From an uncultured Atopostipes sp. (lineage in GTDB: Bacteria > Bacillota > Bacilli > Lactobacillales > Carnobacteriaceae_A), in contig CAJUOQ010000020.1 of assembly GCA_910588235.1 (NCBI GenBank), forward strand, positions 1 through 42,051: 42,051 bases of DNA. Reading direction: 5' to 3'. The notes under the pieces were generated by a model. The model searched no databases. It had not been told where the DNA came from and was given only the letters and a program-made list of their open reading frames with translations. The translations under genes were made by a program, and so were the position numbers. Within the stretch, counting starts at the first letter, position 1. Every line of letters starts with the position of its first letter. This document shows positions 1 through 7,737 of the stretch, piece by piece.

Positions 1-147
1 GTATGGTGGTGTGAGGGGACGATAAATAAATTAATTATTTATCTCCTACTCGATGATCGCGATCTCTCTGGATAAAATAAGAAGAAACATAGCGGATGTC
101 TGGAATTTATGATAAAATCTGAATGCAATTAGGAACTTAAAGAAGGA
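1..147. other. Left-edge non-coding segment
   Basis: No complete gene is visible. Short open frames run in from the left edge and stop at 25 and 75, but neither tail resembles a known protein end. A perfect AU-rich hairpin occurs at 21-43 (9-bp arms 21-29 and 35-43, 5-base loop) without a following T-run, so it is not a convincing terminator. A TATGAT-like sequence near 108 could be a -10 for phoH, but no good -35 accompanies it. The phoH ribosome-binding site AAGGAG lies at 143-148. Confidence 0.4.
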
Positions 148-159
148 GTGTATGAGTTT

Positions 160-1137
160 TTGACCAATGAATCGACACAATCTATTCGAACAATGCAAAA
201 CGATGAACAAGCAATGGCCATTTTTGGCCCTCAAAATAGCCATTTAGCTATTTTTGAAAATGAATTAGAAGTTTCCCTGAGTACTCGTGGGAACCAAATC
301 ATTATCAACGGGACAGAAGAGGATGTTTTACGAACGGGCGAAATTATCTCGCAACTTGAAGCGCTCGTAGATAAAAATATAGCGATTAAACCCATTGATA
401 TTATTAATGCTGTACGTTTAGCCAAAAGTGACCGGCTTGATCAGTTCTTGCGGATGTATGAAAAAGAAATTACACGTGATTATAATGGAAAACCAATCCG
501 TGTTAAAAATGTCGGTCAAAGTAACTATGTAGATTCGGTTAAAAAGCATGATATTGTTTTCGGCATAGGGCCAGCAGGTACAGGTAAGACTTTCCTGGCA
601 GTAGCCATGGCAGTCGCTGCTTTAAGAAAAGGAGAAGTCAAACGGATTATTTTGACAAGACCAGCGGTTGAAGCTGGAGAGAATTTAGGATTTCTTCCGG
701 GAGACTTACAGGAAAAAGTCGATCCTTATTTAAGACCTTTGTATGATTCGCTGTATGCAATCCTTGGCGTTGAGCATACTGGGCGTTTGATGGAGCGAGA
801 AACCATTGAAATTGCGCCCCTTGCTTATATGCGTGGGCGTACGCTAGATGACGCTTTTGTTATTCTTGACGAAGCGCAAAATACAACGACGCAACAGATG
901 AAAATGTTTCTTACACGTTTAGGGTTTGGTTCTAAAATGGTTGTCAATGGCGATACAACCCAAATCGACTTACCTCGGGGAACAAGAAGTGGGCTCATCC
1001 ATGCTTCCCATACTTTGGCTAATCTTTCAGAAATCGGACATGTGATTTTTGATACAGCGGATGTGATCCGAAATCCACTCGTCTCGGAAGTCATTAAAGC
1101 TTATGACGAACAAGAAAAAGCAGAGAAAGAAAAATAA
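160..1137 (+). CDS. phoH: PhoH family ATPase
   Basis: PhoH-type P-loop ATPase, about 325 residues, the normal length for Gram-positive PhoH. The N-terminal third is a KH-like RNA-binding region. The C-terminal half has Walker A (GPAGTGKT, around residue 145) and a Walker B-like segment FVILDEAQN, with downstream motifs NGDTTQIDLP and RGRTLDDAF. It is a cytoplasmic protein linked to RNA metabolism; its exact reaction is still poorly defined. It leads the operon with ybeY, the usual partnership. Start: the GTG at 148 overlaps the AAGGAG ribosome site (143-148), so the in-frame TTG at 160 (11-base spacing) is preferred. Family assignment is firm; the start is less certain. Confidence 0.95.
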   Translation: MTNESTQSIRTMQNDEQAMAIFGPQNSHLAIFENELEVSLSTRGNQIIINGTEEDVLRTGEIISQLEALVDKNIAIKPIDIINAVRLAKSDRLDQFLRMYEKEITRDYNGKPIRVKNVGQSNYVDSVKKHDIVFGIGPAGTGKTFLAVAMAVAALRKGEVKRIILTRPAVEAGENLGFLPGDLQEKVDPYLRPLYDSLYAILGVEHTGRLMERETIEIAPLAYMRGRTLDDAFVILDEAQNTTTQQMKMFLTRLGFGSKMVVNGDTTQIDLPRGTRSGLIHASHTLANLSEIGHVIFDTADVIRNPLVSEVIKAYDEQEKAEKEK

Positions 1138-1191
1138 AATAGACGAAAAATAGAATATGTTTAAATTTGTAAAAGACTGGAAGTGACGATA

Positions 1192-1680
1192 TTGGATATT
1201 GCAATATACGATGAAACAGAGCGTGTGGACGATACACACCTGGAATTGATGAAGGAATTAATCATCGCTGCGGCGAAAAAATTAAATTTAGGCGAGAATT
1301 TTGAAGTTTCTGTAACGATTGTAGATGATAAGAAAATTCAAGAAATCAACCGCGAATATCGCTTTATCGATAAAGCGACGGATGTCATTAGTTTCGCTAT
1401 TGAAGATAATGATGAAGAAGATTTTGCTGTGTTTTTTGACTCTGAATTTATGGAAGAGGAAGTTCAGATTCCACGACTTCTGGGCGATCTTTTTATTTCA
1501 ATCGATAAAGCAGAGAATCAAGCTGAAGCGTTCGGTCATTCTTTAGAACGTGAACTCGGTTTTCTAACCGTACATGGTTTTCTACACTTAAATGGTTACG
1601 ATCATCAAACAGAAGCTGAAGAAAAAGAAATGTTCTCCCTGCAAGAAGAAATCTTAGAGGAGAATGGACTTGAGCGATAA
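1192..1680 (+). CDS. ybeY: Endoribonuclease YbeY (rRNA maturation factor)
   Basis: Single-strand-specific metallo-endoribonuclease needed for 16S rRNA 3'-end maturation and late 70S quality control. The diagnostic zinc motif HGFLHLNGYDH (H-x3-H-x5-H) is intact near the C-terminus, preceded by the conserved TDVISFA segment. Length (about 163 residues) fits the family. It follows phoH by about 54 bases and overlaps dgkA. Start: GTG at 1183 lies inside the GGAAGTGA ribosome-binding sequence (1179-1186); TTG at 1192 has 5-base spacing and is preferred, though the GTG would add only three residues and cannot be excluded. Confidence 0.95.
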   Translation: MDIAIYDETERVDDTHLELMKELIIAAAKKLNLGENFEVSVTIVDDKKIQEINREYRFIDKATDVISFAIEDNDEEDFAVFFDSEFMEEEVQIPRLLGDLFISIDKAENQAEAFGHSLERELGFLTVHGFLHLNGYDHQTEAEEKEMFSLQEEILEENGLER

Positions 1681-2068
1681 TAAAAAACGTCCACCTAAAA
1701 ATAAAACATTTATCGATTCGTTTCGTTATGCATTTGAAGGGGTTCGAACGGTCTTTCAAGAAGAGCGTAATATGCGTTCGCATATGTTTTCATTTGTAGC
1801 GGTCATTTTGTTATCTTTATTTTTACCGCTCAGCCTGCATGAGTGGTTATGGATTTTGCTGGTTTCTTTTTTAATGATCATTATGGAGATTTTAAATACT
1901 GTCATTGAGAACATTATTGATTTTATTTCTCCTGATTATCATCCTTTAGCGAAAAAAGTAAAGGACATGGCTGCGGCGGCGGTACTTTTTACCTCCTTCT
2001 TTGCACTGGTTACAGGCGCAGTGATCTTACTTCCAAAAATCTTTGCAATATTAAAAATTTATCAATGA
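1670..2068 (+). CDS. dgkA: Undecaprenol/diacylglycerol kinase (DgkA family)
   Basis: Small integral membrane lipid kinase of the Gram-positive DgkA type, which phosphorylates undecaprenol to recycle the cell-wall carrier lipid. The amphipathic N-terminus (FRYAFEGVRTVF, EERNMRSH) is followed by three hydrophobic segments. The catalytic signature EILNTVIENIIDF is present, followed by HPLAKKVKDMAAAAV. About 132 residues, normal size. The gene overlaps the ybeY 3' end by about 11 bases, implying coupled translation. AGAGGAG at 1656-1662 sits too close to the ATG at 1664 but 7 bases before TTG 1670, so the TTG is preferred. Confidence 0.93.
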   Translation: MSDNKKRPPKNKTFIDSFRYAFEGVRTVFQEERNMRSHMFSFVAVILLSLFLPLSLHEWLWILLVSFLMIIMEILNTVIENIIDFISPDYHPLAKKVKDMAAAAVLFTSFFALVTGAVILLPKIFAILKIYQ

Positions 2069-2094
2069 ATTTAAAAAACAGATGAGGTGTCATT

Positions 2095-2505
2095 ATGGAA
2101 AAAATATCAGAAGAAACATTAAAAAATAAGGCGGATGAAATGCTAGATGAAGCTTACGTGCCTTACTCCCGTTTCCCTGTAGGAGCAGCATTGCTTACAA
2201 AAGATGGGCAAGTATTTACAGGCTGCAATATTGAAAATGCCTCCTATCCTTTATCCATTTGTGCCGAGCGCACAGCTGTTTTTAAAGCTGTCTCGGAAGG
2301 TGAAAGAGACTTTGAAAAATTGGTTGTTACAGGGCATACGGAAGGACCGATCTCGCCATGTGGAGCTTGTCGACAAGTCTTAGTAGAATTCTGTGATCCG
2401 GATATGACAGTTATTTTAACCAATAAAAAAGGGGATATATTTAATACAACCGTTTCTGAGTTACTTCCAGGAGCGTTTAAAGAAAAGGATATGGAAATAA
2501 ATTGA
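2095..2505 (+). CDS. cdd: Cytidine deaminase
   Basis: Zinc-dependent homotetrameric deaminase converting cytidine and deoxycytidine to uridine and deoxyuridine in pyrimidine salvage. The substrate and zinc motifs are intact: N-terminal YVPYSRFPVGAAL, GCNIENASYPLSICAERTA with the catalytic CAE, and SPCGACRQVL supplying two further zinc cysteines. At 136 residues it is a standard short-form enzyme. ATG 2095 follows a GAGGTG ribosome site. Its TGA stop (2503-2505) overlaps the start region of era, a conserved gene pair. Confidence 0.97.
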   Translation: MEKISEETLKNKADEMLDEAYVPYSRFPVGAALLTKDGQVFTGCNIENASYPLSICAERTAVFKAVSEGERDFEKLVVTGHTEGPISPCGACRQVLVEFCDPDMTVILTNKKGDIFNTTVSELLPGAFKEKDMEIN

Positions 2506-2507
2506 TG

Positions 2508-3413
2508 ATGGAAAATAAAAATTTTAAATCAGGTTTTGTCTCTATTGTAGGGCGACCAAATGTTGGAAAGTCAACGATGTTAAATCAAATTATAGGCGAA
2601 AAGATTACGATTACGAGCGATAAAGCTCAAACCACACGGAACCGAATTCAAGGAGTTTATACGACGCCCGAAGAGCAAATCGTGTTTATCGATACTCCAG
2701 GTGTACACAAACCGAAACATCAACTTGGTCAATACATGGTGAATACTGCCTTAAGTACTTTGAATGAAGTCGATATCGTTTTATTTATGGTCAATGTGGC
2801 CGAGAAAAAAGGGCCTGGCGATAAGTTTATTATGGAACGATTGAAAGATATTCAGACACCGGTCTTTTTAGTCTTGAATCAAATTGATCGCGTACATCCC
2901 GATGAGTTATTGCCGATTATCGAAGGTTACCAGGAGGAAATGACGTTTTCTGAAATTATTCCTATATCAGCGATGAATGGAAATAATATGGACCGTTTGC
3001 TTGAAGTGATTTCAAGTTATTTAGAAGAGGGACCTCAATTTTACCCGAGTGATCAGATATCCGATCATCCGGAGTATTTTATTGTCTCCGAGTTAGTCCG
3101 CGAAAAGATCTTAGAATTAACGCGCGAAGAAATTCCACACTCCGTGGCAGTAGTAACGGAAAGCATGCAAAGGGGCGAAAATGACCTCATAGATGTTAAT
3201 GTAACCATTAACGTTGAACGCACCAGCCAGAAAGGAATTATTATTGGTAAAGGCGGAAAAATGCTGAAAGAAATTGGTACGCGTGCCCGAAAAGATATAG
3301 AAAACTTATTAGGCAGCAAAGTTTATTTAGAACTTTGGGTACGTGTAGAAGATGATTGGCGAGATACTCCACGTGATTTAAGCAAATTCGGTTACAAAGA
3401 AGAGGATTATTAA
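2508..3413 (+). CDS. era: GTPase Era
   Basis: Ras-like GTPase plus KH RNA-binding domain that assists 30S subunit assembly by binding the 3' end of 16S rRNA. Visible G-motifs: GRPNVGKST (G1), DTPG (G3), a G4 reading NQID rather than the usual NKxD, and ISAM (G5). The C-terminal KH domain carries IIIGKGGKMLKEIG. About 301 residues, normal length. TTG 2502, ATG 2505 and ATG 2508 are all in frame. ATG 2508 gives the family-typical MENKNFKSGF start; ATG 2505 overlaps the cdd stop as TGATG, so translation is probably coupled to cdd. Confidence 0.97.
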   Translation: MENKNFKSGFVSIVGRPNVGKSTMLNQIIGEKITITSDKAQTTRNRIQGVYTTPEEQIVFIDTPGVHKPKHQLGQYMVNTALSTLNEVDIVLFMVNVAEKKGPGDKFIMERLKDIQTPVFLVLNQIDRVHPDELLPIIEGYQEEMTFSEIIPISAMNGNNMDRLLEVISSYLEEGPQFYPSDQISDHPEYFIVSELVREKILELTREEIPHSVAVVTESMQRGENDLIDVNVTINVERTSQKGIIIGKGGKMLKEIGTRARKDIENLLGSKVYLELWVRVEDDWRDTPRDLSKFGYKEEDY

Positions 3414-3459
3414 GTTAGTAAGTTGAATAGCGTTTCCAGAGCGATAAAGGAAGTAGATT

Positions 3460-4230
3460 ATGGCACATTTGGAAGAAGTTGAAGGGATTGTTTTGTATCA
3501 TCGAAAGCACCGGGAACGAGATTTTCTAGTAAAGATTTTTACTCAAAGATTTGGAAAAATCATGTTTTTTGTTCGGGGTTCTAAAAAACAACAAGGGAGT
3601 TTATTTCAAGCGATTCAGCCTTTTACAACCGCCACTTTTATAGCGGATATCCGTGAGAGCGGCTTAAGCTTTTTGCGAGGGGCCAAGAACGTAGAGACTC
3701 CTAGGAATTTACAAATGGATATCTTCAAAAATGCTTACGGGACGTATATTTGTGCCCTAGCGGATGCGACGATTGAAGACCGCACAATCAACCTTCAAAT
3801 CTATCAATTAGTCAAACAAAGCTTACATTTGATCAATGAAGATTATAATCCAGAAGTGATTGCGAATATATTAGAAACGAAATTTTTAGAATTTCTAGGG
3901 GTTGCTCCTAATTTTGTCGCTTGTAGTATTTGTCATAAAACAAAAGGGGTTTTTGATTATTCTGATAAATATCATGGCATCCTCTGTTCAGAACACTTTT
4001 TCGAAGATCCACGACGACTGCATTTAGACCCTAAAGCTGTTCACTTAGTTCGTTTATATTCGGTTATTAAACTGGAAAAGATCGGCGAAATTTCTATTAA
4101 AGAAAGTACGCAAAAGGAAATTAAACGGCTTTTGGATCACATTTATGATGAAAGTGTGGGCCTCAGACTAAAAAGCAAGAAGTTTATTGACAACTTATAT
4201 AAATGGGAAGATTTTTTAAAAGAAGAATAA
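3460..4230 (+). CDS. recO: DNA repair protein RecO
   Basis: Recombination mediator of the RecFOR pathway, loading RecA onto SSB-coated single-stranded DNA. The N-terminal OB-fold segment (EGIVLYHRKHRERDFLVKIF) and a C-terminal region with a zinc-finger-like set (CSICHKTKG followed about 25 residues later by CSEHF) are typical. 256 residues. ATG 3460 follows AAGGAAGT at good spacing. It lies 46 bases after era, the conserved last gene of this operon; no clear intrinsic terminator follows before the glyQS leader. Confidence 0.95.
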   Translation: MAHLEEVEGIVLYHRKHRERDFLVKIFTQRFGKIMFFVRGSKKQQGSLFQAIQPFTTATFIADIRESGLSFLRGAKNVETPRNLQMDIFKNAYGTYICALADATIEDRTINLQIYQLVKQSLHLINEDYNPEVIANILETKFLEFLGVAPNFVACSICHKTKGVFDYSDKYHGILCSEHFFEDPRRLHLDPKAVHLVRLYSVIKLEKIGEISIKESTQKEIKRLLDHIYDESVGLRLKSKKFIDNLYKWEDFLKEE

Positions 4231-4274
4231 ATTGAACCGAACCTTTTAAATTAGATTTCGAGCCTCTCCCACAA

Positions 4275-4301
4275 TTGTCTGTCTTCGCAAAGGATAGACA
4301 A
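4275..4301 (+). other. Orphan hairpin downstream of recO
   Basis: Inverted repeat with 9-base arms TTGTCTGTC (4275-4283) and GATAGACAA (4293-4301), one G-U wobble, 9-base loop. It is followed by AGGGCC rather than a T-run, so it is not a canonical terminator. It lies upstream of the likely glyQS promoter and outside the T-box fold. Confidence 0.45.
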
Positions 4302-4323
4302 AGGGCCGGATTAAAAAAGATAA

Positions 4324-4352
4324 TTGCTAAAACGGTTTGAAGAGTGTATGAT
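4324..4352 (+). promoter_or_regulatory. Promoter of the glyQS T-box transcript
   Basis: TTGCTA (4324-4329) and TATGAT (4347-4352) are separated by 17 bases, a good sigma-A arrangement. Transcription would start near 4359, just ahead of the base of T-box stem I. Confidence 0.6.
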
Positions 4353-4358
4353 AAAGGT

Positions 4359-4570
4359 GTTCACTATGGAAAAGTAAATAATTTATTTTGAACCAGCGAG
4401 CTTGGGTGAGTGAGAGCCAAGTCAAAATGATTATTGAAGAGGCACCATAGAGATAAAATAAATATAAGAGTGCTAACTCATTTTATGGAGTTAGAAATAG
4501 GGTGGAACCGCGAAAAACTCGTCCCTATACTGATTGGATGACTGTCAGTATAGGGACGAGTTTTTATTAT
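4359..4570 (+). promoter_or_regulatory. Glycine T-box riboswitch with terminator/antiterminator
   Basis: T-box leader controlling glyQS. Stem I is closed by CTATGG (4364-4369) with CCATAG (4445-4450). The specifier loop shows AGTA on the 5' side and GAA then GGC on the 3' side; GGC at 4441-4443 is a glycine codon. The distal part contains AACCAGCGAG and GTGAGTGAGAGCC. The T-box AGGGTGGAACCGCG is at 4499-4512; its TGGA would pair with the UCCA end of tRNA-Gly. The terminator stem (4513-4533 with 4545-4565) has a perfect long duplex ending in T5. Uncharged tRNA-Gly should favour antitermination and raise glyQS expression. Confidence 0.95.
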
Positions 4571-4586
4571 ATCAAGGAGTGATAAA

Positions 4587-5519
4587 ATGGCTGATAAAGG
4601 ACTAACTTTTCAAGAAATTATCTTAACTTTACAAAAATATTGGTCGGATCAAGATTGCTTATTAATGCAAGCTTATGATACTGAAAAAGGTGCAGGGACG
4701 ATGAGTCCATACACTTTTTTACGTTCATTGGGTCCGGAACCATGGAATGCGGCGTATGTTGAACCTTCGAGAAGACCAGATGACGGACGTTATGGAGATA
4801 ATCCAAACCGTCTATACCAACACCATCAATTTCAAGTTGTGATGAAACCTTCTCCAAAAAATATCCAAGAACTTTATATTGGAAGTTTAATTGCGCTAGG
4901 TATTGATCCTTTGCAACATGATATTCGTTTTGTAGAAGATAACTGGGAAAATCCCTCTTTAGGCTGTGCCGGCTTAGGTTGGGAAGTTTGGTTAGATGGA
5001 ATGGAAGTGACTCAATTTACTTATTTCCAACAAGTTGGCGGGATGGAAGTGGATTCCGTCACGGCTGAGTTGACTTATGGATTAGAGCGTCTAGCTTCTT
5101 ACATTCAAGATGTTGAAAGTGTCTATGATATTGAATGGGCCGATGGCGTCAAATATGGTGAAATTTTTAAAGAACCTGAATATGAGCATTCGGTTTATAC
5201 ATTTGAAGAAAGTAATTTAGAGATGCTCTTTCAGCTATTGGATGCTTACGAAAAAGAAGCCACTTTATTAATTGACCAAGGGCTCGTGCATCCAGGATAC
5301 GACTATGTTTTGAAATGTAGTCATGTCTTTAACTTAATTGATGCTCGCGGAGCAGTCTCTGCGACAGATCGTCCCGCTTATTTACGCAGAATTCGCTCTA
5401 TGGCTAGAAATATTGCCAAATCATTTTTAAATGAACGCGCGAAATTGAACTTTCCTTTGTTAAAAGAGGACGAAGCGCAATGGGTTGAAAAATATCGTTT
5501 AGAATCGGAGGTTAATTAG
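4587..5519 (+). CDS. glyQ: Glycine-tRNA ligase alpha subunit
   Basis: Catalytic alpha subunit of the bacterial alpha2-beta2 glycyl-tRNA synthetase (class II). The highly conserved N-terminus (TFQEIILTLQKYW, MQAYDTEKGAGTMSP, VEPSRRPDDGRYG, RLYQHHQFQVVMKP) is intact, and YFQQVGG and TYGLERLA follow. 310 residues, within the family range. It starts 17 bases after the T-box terminator U-run with AAGGAG, so expression is set by the riboswitch. The stop TAG is directly abutted by the glyS ATG. Confidence 0.98.
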   Translation: MADKGLTFQEIILTLQKYWSDQDCLLMQAYDTEKGAGTMSPYTFLRSLGPEPWNAAYVEPSRRPDDGRYGDNPNRLYQHHQFQVVMKPSPKNIQELYIGSLIALGIDPLQHDIRFVEDNWENPSLGCAGLGWEVWLDGMEVTQFTYFQQVGGMEVDSVTAELTYGLERLASYIQDVESVYDIEWADGVKYGEIFKEPEYEHSVYTFEESNLEMLFQLLDAYEKEATLLIDQGLVHPGYDYVLKCSHVFNLIDARGAVSATDRPAYLRRIRSMARNIAKSFLNERAKLNFPLLKEDEAQWVEKYRLESEVN

Positions 5520-7601
5520 ATGACACATACATTTTTATTGGAAGTCGGTTTAGAAGATATGCCGGCAGAAGTTATTGTTCAAGCAGAACAGCAATTAGTG
5601 AATAAAACAAAAGCATTTTTAGATGAGAGTCATTTATCTTACGGTAAGGTGAGTGGTTTTTCTACCCCGCGCCGTTTTGCGGTCATGGTTGAGGATTTGG
5701 CTGAAAAACAACCCGATGATGATTTAACTGTTCGTGGACCTGCGCAAAAGATCGCACAAGATGAGGAAGGCAATTGGACAAAAGCAGCCATTGGTTTCTC
5801 AAAAGGACAAGGGGGCTCCGTCGATGAATTAATGATTAAAGATGAAGACGGCACACCTTATGTTTATATTGAAAAACATATTCCAGGGAAAGAAACAAAA
5901 GAGCTCCTAAAAGGGCTAGCAACTGTTGTTGAAAAGATTGAATTTCCTAAAAATATGAAATGGGGCACGACCAATTATCATTATGTGCGCCCGGTCCACT
6001 GGCTAGTAGCTTTACTGGATGAAGAAGTTGTTCCTTTTGAAGTTTTTGATGTGAAAACAAGTAACCGAACAGAAGGTCACCGTTTCTTGGGGGAAACAAT
6101 TACCCTTAATCGTCCAGAAGAATATGAAGAAAAGCTGAAAGCGGAGTATGTATTGCCTCGACGAGCTGAAAGAAAAGCAGAGATCGTCAAACAAATTGAA
6201 GATTTATGTAAGGGACGTCGTTGGGACGCGCCGACGTTTTATCGAGAGTTGTTAGAAGAAGTGACGGACCTCGTTGAATATCCTACCGCTTTTTATGGTA
6301 CGTTCGACGAAGAGTATTTAACCATCCCAGATGTTGTCCTTGAAACTTCAATGATGGACCATCAACGTTATTTCCCTGTTCGAGAAGATAGTAGAAGCAA
6401 TCATCTACTGCCTTATTTCATTTCCGTTCGTAATGGCGATGATCAATACTTAGATAATGTTGCACGAGGGAATGAAAAAGTCTTAACTGCTCGTTTAGCG
6501 GATGCTAAATTCTTCTATGAAGAAGATCAAAAATCATCGATTCCGGATTTTGTTGAGCAGTTAAAACATGTTGATTACCATGATCAACTCGGAACGCTTT
6601 ACGATAAACAGCTTCGTGCTGGTAAATTGTTAGAAGTTGTTAAAGATTATTATCATTTAAGCGCTTCTGAAATGGAGACCTTAAAACGAGCCACTTCTAT
6701 TTATAAATTTGATTTAATGACTCAAATGGTTGATGAGTTTCCAACTTTACAAGGAGTCATTGGTGAAGTCTATGCACTAGAACGAGGAGAACATCCAGCC
6801 GTAGCACAAGCGATCAGTGAACAGTATTTACCAACATCGGTCATGGGTGGATTACCTGGTACAAAACTAGGAGAATATATGGCTTTAATCGATAAATTCG
6901 ATGCTTTAATTCAGTTTTTCTCCATTGGTTTAATCCCAACCGGTTCAAACGATCCTTATGCTTTAAGAAGACAAGCGATTGGTGTGGTTCGTATCATGCT
7001 TGATCTTCGCGTAGGTCACATAGAAGTCGATCAGTTTATCAATGACCTCATCCAAGCAAGCGAGTTACCAGTGAGCCGTGAAGAGGATCTTGCAGAAAAC
7101 AAAGCGGCTTTAATGAACTTTATTGAAGATCGTTTAGAGCAAATCATGCAAGCAGAGTATCAGATTGCACATGATGTCCGACAAGCAGCCTTGGGGACGA
7201 CCCATAAAAACTTATCGTGGATGCTAATAGTAGCGCAAATCCTTGAGGAAGAAAAAGAAACAGAAGCTTTCAAAACAGTTGTCGAATCGATGACGCGTGT
7301 GTTCAATATGACGGAAGATAGAGATGCCATTCAGACGATTGATGAAGATTTACTAGAAACGGATTCAGAAAAAGCGTTAGCGGATGCGGTTGAAAAATTA
7401 GAAAGCGTCTTTGCACAAGAAACTTGGCCCAAAACTAGATATGAAGCGCTGGAAGAAATCAGTCCCTTGATTAGTGACTTTTTTGACCATAATATGATTA
7501 TGGTAGAAAATGAAGCCGTGAAGGAAAATCGTTTGACTTTACTGCAAAAGTTAGCTATCATAGCTAAGCAATTCGCAGATTTTAGCCAACTAGTTATTTA
7601 A
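5520..7601 (+). CDS. glyS: Glycine-tRNA ligase beta subunit
   Basis: Beta subunit of tetrameric glycyl-tRNA synthetase, responsible for tRNA recognition. Starts with the family hallmark FLLEVGLEDMPAEV. The centre has KNMKWG, RPVHWLVALLD, GHRFLGE and LETSMMDHQRYFPV; an HD-like core with LARLADAKFFYEED-type residues follows, and the C-terminus has the anticodon-binding region (DPYALRRQA and beyond). 693 residues, normal. ATG immediately follows the glyQ stop with GGAGG upstream. The gene ends just before an intrinsic terminator. Confidence 0.97.
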   Translation: MTHTFLLEVGLEDMPAEVIVQAEQQLVNKTKAFLDESHLSYGKVSGFSTPRRFAVMVEDLAEKQPDDDLTVRGPAQKIAQDEEGNWTKAAIGFSKGQGGSVDELMIKDEDGTPYVYIEKHIPGKETKELLKGLATVVEKIEFPKNMKWGTTNYHYVRPVHWLVALLDEEVVPFEVFDVKTSNRTEGHRFLGETITLNRPEEYEEKLKAEYVLPRRAERKAEIVKQIEDLCKGRRWDAPTFYRELLEEVTDLVEYPTAFYGTFDEEYLTIPDVVLETSMMDHQRYFPVREDSRSNHLLPYFISVRNGDDQYLDNVARGNEKVLTARLADAKFFYEEDQKSSIPDFVEQLKHVDYHDQLGTLYDKQLRAGKLLEVVKDYYHLSASEMETLKRATSIYKFDLMTQMVDEFPTLQGVIGEVYALERGEHPAVAQAISEQYLPTSVMGGLPGTKLGEYMALIDKFDALIQFFSIGLIPTGSNDPYALRRQAIGVVRIMLDLRVGHIEVDQFINDLIQASELPVSREEDLAENKAALMNFIEDRLEQIMQAEYQIAHDVRQAALGTTHKNLSWMLIVAQILEEEKETEAFKTVVESMTRVFNMTEDRDAIQTIDEDLLETDSEKALADAVEKLESVFAQETWPKTRYEALEEISPLISDFFDHNMIMVENEAVKENRLTLLQKLAIIAKQFADFSQLVI

Positions 7602-7623
7602 AAGGAAACAAATTAAAAACTGG

Positions 7624-7666
7624 AAAAAATCACTTGTAGCAAGATCTCAGGTGATTTTTTCGTTTT
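7624..7666 (+). terminator. Intrinsic terminator of glyQS
   Basis: Arms AAAAAATCACTT (7624-7635) and AGGTGATTTTTT (7649-7660) with one G-U pair, then CGTTTT. Confidence 0.88.
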
Positions 7667-7688
7667 GCATGATAAAATGATGTGTTTT

Positions 7689-7697
7689 TGTTATAAT
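7689..7697 (+). promoter_or_regulatory. Extended -10 promoter of the SNF2 helicase gene
   Basis: TG-T-TATAAT extended -10 (TATAAT at 7692-7697). No good -35 lies at 16-18 bases; TTGCAT at 7665-7670 is too distant. The start codon is about 40 bases downstream. Confidence 0.5.
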
Positions 7698-7737
7698 TAG
7701 TTGATAGAAATAATAAGCTTAAGAAGGACTGAATTAT

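Noticed and set aside
1..75. Tail of an upstream gene at the left edge
   Set aside because: Both short frames end in residues that match no family I recognise, so no product can be supported.
152..163. Three-codon ATG-AGT-TTT-TGA overlapping the phoH UUG start
   Set aside because: Only 3 bases from the Shine-Dalgarno sequence, too close for efficient initiation; probably chance.
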